From NCBI GenBank assembly GCA_040755975.1, contig JBFLZY010000066.1:1-15231 (forward strand): a DNA stretch of 15,231 nucleotides, written 5' to 3'. Every line of letters begins with the position of its first letter. Within the stretch, counting starts at the first letter, position 1. The notes beneath the pieces were generated by a model, which saw only the letters and a program-made list of their open reading frames with translations, was not told where the DNA came from and did no database searches. Shown in pieces: positions 6,629 to 14,517 of the stretch. The translations under genes and the position numbers were made by a program. This DNA comes from JAIMBK01 sp040755975. GTDB taxonomy: Bacteria > Bacillota > Desulfotomaculia > Desulfotomaculales > Nap2-2B.

Positions 6629-8299
6629 TCAGTCGGCCTGGAGGGTACTCTGCCTGCGAGCTCTTTCCTGGTCCACAAGAACACGGCGGAGGATCTTCCC
6701 AGCCCCGCTTTTGGGCAGTTCCCGACAAAACTCGACTTCCCGGGGCCGTTTGTAGGCAGACATATTTTCCCTGGCCCAGGCAATGATCTCTTGCTCCGTT
6801 ATTCGACCTACAAATTCCTCCTTCAATACGATGAAAGCTTTGGGGCTTTCCCCTCTGTACGGATCCGGCACACCGATAACCGCTACCTCCCCTACCGCGG
6901 GATGCTGGTACAGCAGTTCCTCGACATCTCCCGGAAATACGCTGAACCCGGAACATTTGATGAGTTCCCGGTTCCGCCCAAGGATTTTCACGTACCCCTC
7001 TTCGTCCATCAGACCCACGTCGCCCGTATGAACCCAACCGTCGCGAAGGACCTCCCCGGTTTCCTTCGGCCTGCGCCAGTACCCCCGGAATGTTATGGGA
7101 CCCTTGATGACAATTTCGCCTTCCTGGTTTGCCGGAAGCTCCCTCTCGCCGGTTTCCAGGTCGACAATCCGGACCGTGTTGACATGCGGAACGCCCACGA
7201 ACCCCGGCTTATACGCACCGAGCGGAGTCACTGCACCCCCGTGGGCTACAGATTCCGTCAGGCCGTACCCTTCCAAGATAAAAGCCCGGGGCGCCAGTTC
7301 TTGCACCTTTTTTTTGAGTTCCGGTCCAAATGAAGAACCGCCGCAACAAATGTATCGCAAGCTGCTCAGATCGTAGTTCCGGATATCTGGCAATTGGAGC
7401 AAGGCCACTATCATTGTCGGCGCACCGACCCAGGCAGTGACACGATGTTCCGTAATTGCCCGGGCAACACCGTCAGGACTGAAACGCGACAAGACGACGA
7501 TTCGCCCGCCAGTTAAAAGTGGTGCGCACATTGCCATTACCATGCCCATAATGTGAAAATATGGCGTAACCCCCAAAAAAACATCATCTTCCCGGTGTTG
7601 GAACCAGTTGTTAGCAGCCACCGCCGCATAGGCCAACGCGTGATGAGTGATCATGGCTCCCTTCGGAAGCCCGGTGGTGCCCCCGGTGTACTGAAGAAGA
7701 GCCAGGTCTTCCCGAACATCGTTCACCCGGCACGTGGGCACAGGCTCCGCCTCCCCCAGCAACCGGTTAAAATCCTCTGTATCAGGGAATACCTGCTTCG
7801 GCGACAGGACTTCCGCCGGAGGGGTCAAGGCTGAGCCGGAAGAGCAATAGTCTCCCAGGGACGTGATCAGAACATGCTCGAGAACCGACATCTCCCTGAT
7901 CTTCGCCACCTCGGGGTAAAGGACATCCGACGAAACAAGGATCTTGCAGCCTGCATCCTGGAGCTCATACTTCAACTCGGCCTGCTTGAACATTGGATTC
8001 AGGGGAACAACCACGCCGCCAGCCCGAAGCGTACCGATGTACGCGATGATGAATTGGGGGCAGTTCTGCATGAAAAGCGCCACGCGGTCCCCTTTGTTCA
8101 AACCGAGCCGGACCAGCGCCTGGGCGCAACGATCACTTAACTCGTTCAACTCACCGTAACTGATATCTCTTCCGTAATAGCTCACAGCAATTCTTGACGG
8201 GTTGTCCTCAGCCACATCCCGAACAATCTCCGGCAGGGGCTTGGTGATCTCGAACGTCCCTGTCACGTGAGGCGGCCACACCTTCTCCCATGGTCTCAC
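6629..8299 (-). CDS. AMP-forming acyl-CoA ligase (long/medium-chain or aryl acid type)
   Basis: A 556-residue member of the ANL adenylate-forming superfamily that would convert a carboxylic acid, ATP and CoA to acyl-CoA, AMP and pyrophosphate. Core motifs are complete: YTGGTTGLPKG (204-214), EGYGLTE (343-349), HTGD (424-427), GRNRELIKCSG (441-451) and the catalytic Lys535 in PKSGAGKILRR. The overall layout resembles FadD/4-coumarate-ligase-like enzymes; the acid used is not evident. Translation starts at GTG (8299) with AAGGTGA seven bases upstream. It lies about 240 bases downstream of a sigma-54-like promoter and is followed by the dctPQM transporter, suggesting that the imported acid is the ligase substrate. 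Confidence 0.93.
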   Translation of the reverse strand: MRPWEKVWPPHVTGTFEITKPLPEIVRDVAEDNPSRIAVSYYGRDISYGELNELSDRCAQALVRLGLNKGDRVALFMQNCPQFIIAYIGTLRAGGVVVPLNPMFKQAELKYELQDAGCKILVSSDVLYPEVAKIREMSVLEHVLITSLGDYCSSGSALTPPAEVLSPKQVFPDTEDFNRLLGEAEPVPTCRVNDVREDLALLQYTGGTTGLPKGAMITHHALAYAAVAANNWFQHREDDVFLGVTPYFHIMGMVMAMCAPLLTGGRIVVLSRFSPDGVARAITEHRVTAWVGAPTMIVALLQLPDIRNYDLSSLRYICCGGSSFGPELKKKVQELAPRAFILEGYGLTESVAHGGAVTPLGAYKPGFVGVPHVNTVRIVDLETGERELPANQEGEIVIKGPITFRGYWRRPKETGEVLRDGWVHTGDVGLMDEEGYVKILGRNRELIKCSGFSVFPGDVEELLYQHPAVGEVAVIGVPDPYRGESPKAFIVLKEEFVGRITEQEIIAWARENMSAYKRPREVEFCRELPKSGAGKILRRVLVDQERARRQSTLQAD

Positions 8300-8537
8300 C
8301 CTAGGGTCACCTTCCTTGTCGGTTCCTCCTTGTCGATTCTCAAAAAACAGGCTTTTTTACTACTTGTTGCTCATTGATCATCAGATACCTTTCATCGCAT
8401 TCCCCCTTACACACTTGCCGGTTGTGGGTAATATCCCAGAACTAAGTCGATTAATCCTTAAGCTCCGGGCATTTACAACTCCCATCTCTTCCCGCTGACC
8501 AACTTTTTTCAGAAATCTGATTTGTGACCTTATTCTG
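8300..8537 (-). other. Long untranslated leader of the acyl-CoA ligase operon
   Basis: About 240 bases lie between the expected sigma-54 start site and the ligase GTG. No credible protein gene was found: a 64-codon frame here overlaps the promoter and looks random. Near the ligase end are two ribosome-binding-like runs, AAGGAGG and AAGGAAGGTGA, and a 13-codon frame (8340-8381) behind AAAGG. No known riboswitch pattern was recognised. The extent depends on the promoter call. Confidence 0.4.
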
Positions 8538-8548
8538 ATCTTTGCTTT

Positions 8549-8564
8549 ATCAAAAATCGTGCCA
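8549..8564 (-). promoter_or_regulatory. Sigma-54-like (-24/-12) promoter upstream of the acyl-CoA ligase
   Basis: The minus strand reads TGGCACGATTTTTGAT. The -24 box TGGCACG is a perfect consensus match. The -12 box is TTGAT instead of TTGCT/A, so the GG-N10-GC rule becomes GG-N10-GA. Spacing is exact. The imperfect -12 lowers confidence, but the match, the orientation towards the ligase and the activator gene in the cluster support it. A palindrome at 8658-8676 lies about 100 bases upstream, where an activator would bind. Confidence 0.55.
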
Positions 8565-8596
8565 ACACCAACCACAAACCCAAATCCCCAGGACGG

Positions 8597-8620
8597 AAAA
8601 CAAAAGCCCCCCGGGGGGGC
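8597..8620 (-). terminator. Rho-independent terminator after the BKACE gene
   Basis: On the minus strand a GCCCCC / GGGGGC stem with a three-base loop is followed by TTTTGTTTT. The orientation fits termination of the TrmB-BKACE transcript, about 150 bases past the BKACE stop. It also separates that transcript from the sigma-54 promoter just downstream. Confidence 0.8.
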
Positions 8621-8657
8621 CTAAAATTGTGTGGTTTTGATACAAATGATTGTGTGC

Positions 8658-8676
8658 ATGTATACTAACTATACAT
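8658..8676. promoter_or_regulatory. Palindrome, candidate enhancer site for the sigma-54 activator
   Basis: Arms ATGTATA and TATACAT are perfect inverted repeats around CTAAC. Its centre lies about 105 bases upstream of the -24 box at 8549-8564, a normal distance for an enhancer-binding protein site. It is downstream of the BKACE stop and before the terminator in transcript order. The symmetry and position are seen; binding by the PAS/AAA+ activator is inferred. Confidence 0.42.
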
Positions 8677-8771
8677 CAAACATGCCTTGAACTTTACCCT
8701 TAGGCAGTTAAACACTTTTTTATTTCACGTAATTAAATGTGTAATTAATATTTGTGATTTTTAATTAATAG

Positions 8772-9704
8772 TTAGCCAATAAACTGTACTTTTTCCAGCC
8801 CCTTCAAGCCCAAAATCTTCCTCGCCTCGTCCGGAGTGGCCGGCTCCCGGCCCAGCTCTCTGGCAATGCGGACGATTTTGGCCACCTGCTCGGCGTTGCT
8901 TTTGGCCATGACCCCTTTTTCCAGGTAGAGATTGTCCTCCAGCCCCACCCGGACGTTGCCGCCCATGAGAAGAGCGGCGGTGCACATCCTTATCTGGTGG
9001 CGGCCGGCCGCGCAGACCGACCACGTAAAGTCGCCGATTAAGTTTTTCGCCGTCTGGTAGAAAAACATCAGGTTCTCCAGGGTTGCCGGGGCGCCCCCCA
9101 GAATTCCGAGGACAAACTGCAGGTAGACCGGCTTTTTCAGGTAGCCTTTTTCCAGCATGAAGACCACGTTGTTAATCATGCCCAGGTCGTAAATTTCCAG
9201 CTCGGGTTTGGTTTCGCAGGCGTTGAAAATCTCGGCGAATTCCCGGAGGGTTTTAAAAGTGTTGGGGAAGATAAAGTCCTCCGTCATGGCCAGGTACTGT
9301 TTTTCCCAGGGATATTTAAACTCCTGGAACCTGTCGGAAAGAACGTGAAAGAGGGCGAAGTTCACCGAACCGAAGTTTAGAGAAGCAAGCTCCGGTTTAA
9401 ATTCGGGCACCGCGGCCACCCTCTGGGCGGTGGTCATGCCCAGGCCGCCGCCGGTGGTCAGGCACAGGACGATGTTGCAGCGGCTTTTTATCTCGGCCAC
9501 CACTTCCCTGAACAGGTTCAAATCGGACGCCGGCATCCCGTTTTCGGGGTTGCGGACGTGGATGTGCGCCACGGCGGCCCCTTCTTCGCAGGCGCGGACT
9601 GCTTCGTCGGCAATCTGTTTGGGTGTAATGGGCAGGTAGGGGCTCATGGAAGGTGTGTGGATGGCGCCGGTGATGGCGGCGGTGATGATGACTTTGTCGG
9701 TCAT
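8772..9704 (-). CDS. Beta-keto acid cleavage enzyme (BKACE, former DUF849)
   Basis: A 310-residue TIM-barrel enzyme of the BKACE/Kce family, which condenses a 3-keto acid with acetyl-CoA and yields acetoacetate plus a new acyl-CoA. Metal and substrate residues are visible: HIH with His47 and His49 in AAVAHIHVRNP, TGGGLGM (84-90), QFVLGILGG (196-204) and Glu256 in VRVGLEDN. The N-terminal ITGAIHTPSMSPYLP has no acidic residue at the ITGAE position that Kce uses to hold an amino group, so the substrate is probably not 3-keto-5-aminohexanoate. The ATG at 9704 has AGGAGG seven bases upstream and is preferred over a start 57 bases earlier. It follows the TrmB-type regulator by 40 bases, likely in one transcript ending at the terminator near 8600. 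Confidence 0.93.
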   Translation of the reverse strand: MTDKVIITAAITGAIHTPSMSPYLPITPKQIADEAVRACEEGAAVAHIHVRNPENGMPASDLNLFREVVAEIKSRCNIVLCLTTGGGLGMTTAQRVAAVPEFKPELASLNFGSVNFALFHVLSDRFQEFKYPWEKQYLAMTEDFIFPNTFKTLREFAEIFNACETKPELEIYDLGMINNVVFMLEKGYLKKPVYLQFVLGILGGAPATLENLMFFYQTAKNLIGDFTWSVCAAGRHQIRMCTAALLMGGNVRVGLEDNLYLEKGVMAKSNAEQVAKIVRIARELGREPATPDEARKILGLKGLEKVQFIG

Positions 9705-9744
9705 GGCTTTTCCTCCTGGAATTTTTTCAAAACAAACCACAAAT

Positions 9745-10599
9745 TCAAGAGGTGTTTCCAATTACCAGGTCTTTTTCAACATCTAACAATAGCTCCATAT
9801 TTTCCCCATAAACACTTTCCAGCATATCTTTGTAGCGGCCCGTGATTTTCGCCAGGTAAATGTCGTGACGGATGTAATTTGTGATTACCCTGACGATGGC
9901 CGGGTTGGACGTCCAAAACCCTTCCCAATCCCGTCCGGAAGCACGATTCATAATCAGCCCATACAGCCCGTCAACGCTGATGAGAAGCTCCGATCCATGC
10001 CGCTCATGAACAGTTGGACTCATCTGGTGCCTGTAAACCTGACCTACGGGCCACTGCGGGCAGCCGGAAGGGTTTTCCCCAAAATGGATGGTCACCACAC
10101 TGATCCCTTTCGAATGAACCGCAGTTAAATCTGAATACAGGTCTATTATCTGCGGCGTCCAGAGGGAAAGGAGTACCTGCCTGGTAGCCAGGTTGATTAT
10201 CTCGCGCGCCTTTGCCAGTAAGTTTTCGTAACCCGTAATGTGCCAAAGCACCTCCGCAGCCGGCCCAGAAGCAATGTTTTCTAACTGTTCTTCAACTTTG
10301 CCTACGATATGCTCCAGACGGGCCCTGTGCATGCGGACGAATTCTTTTGCCGGCAGCGGTTCGTAGAGGATTGGATCGTTGCCGATGGGAACAGCAAGGC
10401 CTTTTTCCACCAAACGGGAGATAATTTCGTACACCCTGGCCGCCGGAATGCCGGAAAGCTTGCTGACTTCATGAGCCTTGGACGGATGATATTTCAAAAG
10501 AGCCAGGTACGCCTTTGCTTCGTAAACGGTCAGGCCCAGCTCTACCAGATAATCAACGGTATCAATTGCCGGTTTGGCCATTGGTACGTTCTTCACCAC
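9745..10599 (-). CDS. TrmB-family transcriptional regulator
   Basis: A 284-residue DNA-binding regulator. Residues about 15-80 form the TrmB winged helix: LGLTVYEAKAYLALLKY, then VSKLSGIPAARVYEIISRLVEKGL. A coiled region (about 85-110) follows, then a C-terminal ligand/dimerisation domain of about 170 residues that resembles no specific sensor I can name. TrmB proteins in archaea bind sugars, but bacterial members vary, so the effector is unknown. The start is uncertain: GTG at 10599 gives the longest form and ATG at 10581 a form six residues shorter; neither has a strong ribosome binding site. A 26-bp palindrome lies 7 bases upstream of the GTG, suggesting autoregulation. BKACE lies directly downstream and is the likely target. 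Confidence 0.87.
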   Translation of the reverse strand: MVKNVPMAKPAIDTVDYLVELGLTVYEAKAYLALLKYHPSKAHEVSKLSGIPAARVYEIISRLVEKGLAVPIGNDPILYEPLPAKEFVRMHRARLEHIVGKVEEQLENIASGPAAEVLWHITGYENLLAKAREIINLATRQVLLSLWTPQIIDLYSDLTAVHSKGISVVTIHFGENPSGCPQWPVGQVYRHQMSPTVHERHGSELLISVDGLYGLIMNRASGRDWEGFWTSNPAIVRVITNYIRHDIYLAKITGRYKDMLESVYGENMELLLDVEKDLVIGNTS

Positions 10600-10606
10600 C
10601 CATAAA

Positions 10607-10632
10607 TATTTTACTACTTTGATAGTAAAATA
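10607..10632. promoter_or_regulatory. 26-bp perfect palindrome, candidate TrmB operator
   Basis: Arms TATTTTACTA and TAGTAAAATA are exact inverted repeats around CTTTGA. The core fits TACT-N8-AGTA, close to the TACT...AGTA layout reported for archaeal TrmB operators. It lies between the dehydrogenase stop (10670) and the regulator start, where binding would block transcription of the regulator and BKACE. Autoregulation is inferred. Confidence 0.65.
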
Positions 10633-10669
10633 CGCAACAAAAACTTAAATCAATATTAATTTTAATTTC

Positions 10670-11635
10670 TCACCAGGAGCTGTCAGGAGGCTTCTTCGCC
10701 TCCATCTTTTTCAGCACTTTTAACATTTCAATTAACTGCACGTCCCTCTCCCGGTAGACTTCTTCCTCGCTCTTTCCCCCGTAATTATAAAAGCCCCGGC
10801 CGGACTTGACCCCTAAATAACCCCTGTCAACCAGTTCCTGCATTTTTTTAGGCTTGTAGTCCGGCGGAACTTCCTCGTATCCGGCCGGCTTGCCGGTCCC
10901 CAAAAAAATCCCGCCGAAATCATAGCGGGCGACAACCCCGACCACCATCATACGGAAAGCGAGGCCTACCCTGGCCGCTTCGTCGAGCTGCTCGGGAGTC
11001 ACGTAATCGTTGTCCAAAAGATACATGATTTCCCGGTGCATCGCGTACTGCAGGCGGTTGACGGCGTATCCGGAAATAAACTTCTTCATCAAAACCGGCC
11101 TTTTCCCGATCTTTTTTAAGAGCCTGACCACCAGCTTAAGGTTTTTTTCCTCCGTTTTCGGCCCGCCGACCACGTCCACCAGGGGGACCAGCTGCGCGGG
11201 CGCATACCAGTGGGCGATCAGAACTTTCTCGGGCCGGGAAGTTTCCACGAAATCAAAAACGTTCAAAAAGGACGTATTGCTGGCCAGTAATGTTTTTGAA
11301 GGGCAACAGGCATCGAGCCGGGCAAATACTTCCTTCTTTAGCTCCGCATCTTCAAAAACAGCCTCTATGGCAATATCCGCATCTCTAGCCCCCTCTTCCA
11401 AAGATGTGGTAAAGCTGATCCGCTCCAGCACCGCCTCTTCCTCGGTATGCTCCAGCAGCCCTTCCTCGATCATGGTATTCAGGCTTGACTTAATCAATCT
11501 TAAGGCCCTCTCGAGAGTTTGCGAACTCGTATCAACCAGAGAAACCTTTAGTCCTCCCTGGGCAAAAGCCTGGGCGATACCGTGGCCCATTGTCCCGGCC
11601 CCGACAACAACAATCTTTCGGCATTCCTGCTCCAT
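10670..11635 (-). CDS. 3-hydroxyacyl-CoA dehydrogenase family protein (possibly a free 3-hydroxy acid dehydrogenase)
   Basis: A 321-residue NAD-dependent enzyme with an N-terminal Rossmann fold, GAGTMGHG (12-19) and Asp35 at the end of strand 2, typical of NAD preference. SNTS (119-122), His142 and Asn193 (VNRL) match active-site positions of the family. The usual HFFNP motif is HWYAP here, with Ala145 for Asn, and the Glu that partners the catalytic His is Asp154. The helical domain lacks the HPMGP motif of short-chain acyl-CoA enzymes and has GLAFRMMVVG, more like the carnitine dehydrogenase/lambda-crystallin branch that acts on free hydroxy acids. The ATG has AGAGGTGGTG upstream. It follows the flavoprotein by 50 bases and precedes the TrmB-BKACE pair. 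A 3-hydroxy to 3-keto oxidation feeding BKACE is the attractive reading. Confidence 0.85.
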   Translation of the reverse strand: MEQECRKIVVVGAGTMGHGIAQAFAQGGLKVSLVDTSSQTLERALRLIKSSLNTMIEEGLLEHTEEEAVLERISFTTSLEEGARDADIAIEAVFEDAELKKEVFARLDACCPSKTLLASNTSFLNVFDFVETSRPEKVLIAHWYAPAQLVPLVDVVGGPKTEEKNLKLVVRLLKKIGKRPVLMKKFISGYAVNRLQYAMHREIMYLLDNDYVTPEQLDEAARVGLAFRMMVVGVVARYDFGGIFLGTGKPAGYEEVPPDYKPKKMQELVDRGYLGVKSGRGFYNYGGKSEEEVYRERDVQLIEMLKVLKKMEAKKPPDSSW

Positions 11636-11685
11636 GATTCATGCACCACCTCTTTTTGCTGATTATTGCCGCAATGGCTACTGCT

Positions 11686-13170
11686 CTACTGCTGCCTTCG
11701 GGCGAAATCGGCCGCGTTCTCCCCGGCAATCCGGCCCGAGTTGACGGCAAAACCGAACGCGTGACCGCTTAACGTGTCGCAGTACGTTTCCGTCTCCCAG
11801 CCGCCGGTATCCACACCGGCCGCATAAAGACCCGGTATCGGCCTGTCGTTCCTGTCGATTACTTCCATTCTTTCATTTACTTTAATGCCGCCTATCGTGT
11901 TTAAAAGGGATACATGGCATTTAACTGCATAATAAGGAGGGGTCCGCAGCGGCAGAAGGTACTTTCTGTCTTTTGCAAAAATCCTGTCGTAACCACGATC
12001 GCAGCCTGCATTATACTCATCTATCGTAGCCGAAAGAGCCTTCCGATCGGCCCCTATCCAGTCGGAAACCTCATCCCAGGAGTCCGCCACCTTTACAAGG
12101 CCCTTCCCGGCCAGCGCCCGGAGTTCCCTCTCCAGTCCCGGCAGTTTGTTTCCCTGGGCCCCCTCGGGAAGGCCCATGCCGAGGACAAGCCCCTCTTCAG
12201 CCATAATCCGGACCATTTTGCCGTCGAAAAGGGTATAACTGACCCGGTCCGGCTGCCGGACCACGGCATTTGAACTCGTGTAGTGATTGAAACCCACGGC
12301 CTCGTCGATGAACCGCTCCCCATTTTTATTCACCCAGACGGTATAGGGTTCAAGGGCGATTGCCATCAGGTGAACCTTAAATGTATTTGGCGGTTCGCCA
12401 ATCTTCACGAACACCTTGTCCGAAGCGGCGGGCCCACCCATCAGCATCGCACCCAGCCCTTCGGTGGCGGCTCCCGCTTCAATGGCCATAAGCAGACCAT
12501 CACCTTTATGGGGCAGTCCGACGCGTTCCATATCGGCGCGGTAGTCCGGGCAATATTTCTCCAGCAACTCCCTGCTGCCGGCATAACCGCCGGTGGCGAT
12601 AACGACGCTCCGGCACGCTATTCTCAGCTCCTCCCCTTTTGTTTCCGCCAGCACTCCGGTTACCTCGCCGCCGGGCGAAGTCAGGATCTTTTTGGCCGGA
12701 GTATTGGTAAGCAGCTGCACGCCCAGCTCCCTGCACCTCTTGATCAGGACCTTCACTAAAGCTGCGCCGCGCCCTTTCGGTATATGTAAGGTAGGTATCT
12801 GATTGGGGTAGAACGGCACACAGGTAAACTCCAAACCTTTTCCTTCCAGCCAGCGGATCGTATCCCCCGATTTATCAACTAAAGCCCTCACAATTCTAGG
12901 GTTAATTCTCCAGTGGGCGAAATTCATGGCCGTCTTAAAACAGTAATCCCTGCTGCAGTCAATCATCGCCCGCTTTTGAACAGGGCTTTCAGCGGCAAAG
13001 ATGCCCCACGCGAGCGCGGAGTTGCCGCCAAGGCCATGCTTTTCCAGAACCACTACTCTGGCCCCTTTTTCTGCCGCGGCCAGCGCCGCCGCAAGGCCGG
13101 CCCCGCCGCCGCCCACAACAACAACGTCAGTTTTAATATTTTCGTTTCCTGTTACTTGATGGCGGCTCAT
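11686..13170 (-). CDS. FAD-dependent oxidoreductase of the fumarate reductase/ketosteroid dehydrogenase fold
   Basis: A 494-residue soluble flavoprotein without signal peptide, heme or FMN domain. FAD binding is shown by DVVVVGGGGAG (15-25), Glu43, GGNSALAWG (48-56), ATGG (192-195) and GLYAAG (447-452). The capping domain carries GERFIDE (284-290) and PPYYA (411-415), as in flavocytochrome c fumarate reductases. Residues needed for fumarate reduction are not kept: the HHTMGG motif is LNTIGG (Asn424), and the catalytic arginines after GERF and near the C-terminus are absent. It probably desaturates or reduces another organic acid or CoA ester. ATG 13170 with AAGGAG close upstream is preferred to GTG 13194. 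It sits between a TRAP permease and the dehydrogenase, so it likely acts on the imported solute. Confidence 0.87.
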   Translation of the reverse strand: MSRHQVTGNENIKTDVVVVGGGGAGLAAALAAAEKGARVVVLEKHGLGGNSALAWGIFAAESPVQKRAMIDCSRDYCFKTAMNFAHWRINPRIVRALVDKSGDTIRWLEGKGLEFTCVPFYPNQIPTLHIPKGRGAALVKVLIKRCRELGVQLLTNTPAKKILTSPGGEVTGVLAETKGEELRIACRSVVIATGGYAGSRELLEKYCPDYRADMERVGLPHKGDGLLMAIEAGAATEGLGAMLMGGPAASDKVFVKIGEPPNTFKVHLMAIALEPYTVWVNKNGERFIDEAVGFNHYTSSNAVVRQPDRVSYTLFDGKMVRIMAEEGLVLGMGLPEGAQGNKLPGLERELRALAGKGLVKVADSWDEVSDWIGADRKALSATIDEYNAGCDRGYDRIFAKDRKYLLPLRTPPYYAVKCHVSLLNTIGGIKVNERMEVIDRNDRPIPGLYAAGVDTGGWETETYCDTLSGHAFGFAVNSGRIAGENAADFARRQQ

Positions 13171-13218
13171 GTTCTCCTTCACCCTCCCGAACACGGCTTG
13201 GAACTTAACAAAAAAACA

Positions 13219-14517
13219 TCAAGGCATCGTTTTTGGAATAAACAGCACAATTTGCGGAAAAAAGATAATGATTACTATGCAGACGAGGACTGCAACCAGG
13301 AAGGGAATCACGCCCCTGAATACGTCAGCAAGCGGAACTTTGGCCGCACCGGCAAGGATAAAAGCGTCCAAACCGACCGGAGGGGTAACCAGGCCCATTT
13401 GGATCAACAGGGTAATTAAAACGCCAAACCAGATCGGGTCGTACCCCAGAATCAAGATCAAGGGATAGATCACGGGAATGGTCAGAATGGTAGCCGACAT
13501 AATGTCCAGGAACATTCCGAGAAGGATATAAAGGGCTATTATGGCGGCAAGAATTACCCCGGGCGGCACGGGCAACTGGGAAACAACCTTGCTTAACAGG
13601 AGAGGAAGCTTGCTCACCGCCAGAAACTTCATCAGGATATAGGCGCCGGTAATCAGAAGGAAGATCATGGCCGAGGTCTGGGCTGTTTCCAGCAGAGAAT
13701 CCATTAACTTCTTGATTGTGAGGCGCCTTTTAACTGCCGTGAACACAACCGCACCAAAGGCGCCTATCGCGCCCGCTTCCGTCGGCGTGAAAATGCCGCC
13801 GTAAATTCCCCCCAGGATCAGTATAAAGAGGGCCACCACAGGCCAGGTGTCTTTCAGCGAGCCGATTTTCTCCCGAAGGCTCGTTTTTGGTCCCGCCGGC
13901 GCCGCCTGCGGGTTGAAGATCGTAATAACCACAATGGTAATTATAAACAGGGCGCTGAGAAGTATCCCCGGCAAGACGCCGGCCATAAAGAGCGCGCCGA
14001 TGGATTGCTCGGTGAGAATACCATACAGAATGAAGGACATGCTCGGAGGGATAAGGAAAGCCAAGGTACCCGAGCAGACAATCGAACCCAGCGCCAGCCG
14101 GTCGTTGTAATTGTACTTTCTCATCTGCGGCAGGGCGGATTTGGCCATGGTGACGATAGCGGGCGCGCTGATCCCGGTGATTGCCGCAAAAAAGGCGCAA
14201 GAAACCACCGTTGCCATCGCCAGCCCTCCCCGGAGCTGTCCAATCCACTTGTACGCGCTCTCGTAAAGGTCGGCGCCCACCCCCGAATAAAAAAGCAAGC
14301 ACCCCATCAGCACGAACATGGGGACCACGGTTAAAGGGTAGTAGGCGACGGTTTTGAAGGGAATTTGAGCCACCACGCCGAAGGCCGGCTGAATACCCAT
14401 GATATATGCATAGCCGAGAAAGCCGACCAGGGCCATGGCCGCCCCAATCCACATCCCGGCGAAAAGCAAGGCAACCAGGACAACCAGACCGACGAGGCCG
14501 ATAACTTCCGGGCTCAC
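13219..14517 (-). CDS. dctM: TRAP transporter large permease subunit (DctM family), second system
   Basis: A 432-residue membrane protein with the DctM pattern: VPMFVLMG (about 65-72), GQLRGGLAMATV, TGISAPAIVTMAKSALP, FTPTEAGAIGAFG and the late VTPPVGLDAF. About twelve membrane spans are expected. It starts with GTG in a GTGA overlap with the dctQ stop, preceded by GGGAGG. It differs clearly in sequence from the DctM at 3538-4851, so this is a separate transporter rather than a recent copy. The flavoprotein begins 48 bases downstream, presumably in the same transcript. The solute is unknown. Confidence 0.95.
   Translation of the reverse strand: MSPEVIGLVGLVVLVALLFAGMWIGAAMALVGFLGYAYIMGIQPAFGVVAQIPFKTVAYYPLTVVPMFVLMGCLLFYSGVGADLYESAYKWIGQLRGGLAMATVVSCAFFAAITGISAPAIVTMAKSALPQMRKYNYNDRLALGSIVCSGTLAFLIPPSMSFILYGILTEQSIGALFMAGVLPGILLSALFIITIVVITIFNPQAAPAGPKTSLREKIGSLKDTWPVVALFILILGGIYGGIFTPTEAGAIGAFGAVVFTAVKRRLTIKKLMDSLLETAQTSAMIFLLITGAYILMKFLAVSKLPLLLSKVVSQLPVPPGVILAAIIALYILLGMFLDIMSATILTIPVIYPLILILGYDPIWFGVLITLLIQMGLVTPPVGLDAFILAGAAKVPLADVFRGVIPFLVAVLVCIVIIIFFPQIVLFIPKTMP

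Noticed and set aside
8340..8381. A 13-codon minus-strand frame upstream of the ligase, behind AAAGG
   Set aside because: It could be a leader peptide, but there is no run of regulatory codons and no attenuator-like hairpin with a T-tract, so it is not supported as a gene.
8381..8575. A 64-codon minus-strand frame in the ligase leader
   Set aside because: Its start overlaps the sigma-54-like promoter, it has no ribosome binding site and no recognisable domain.
11010..11744. A 244-codon open frame on the plus strand
   Set aside because: It lies opposite the well-supported dehydrogenase, is rich in Ser/Arg/Thr as expected for an antisense reading, has no domain and no ribosome binding site of note.
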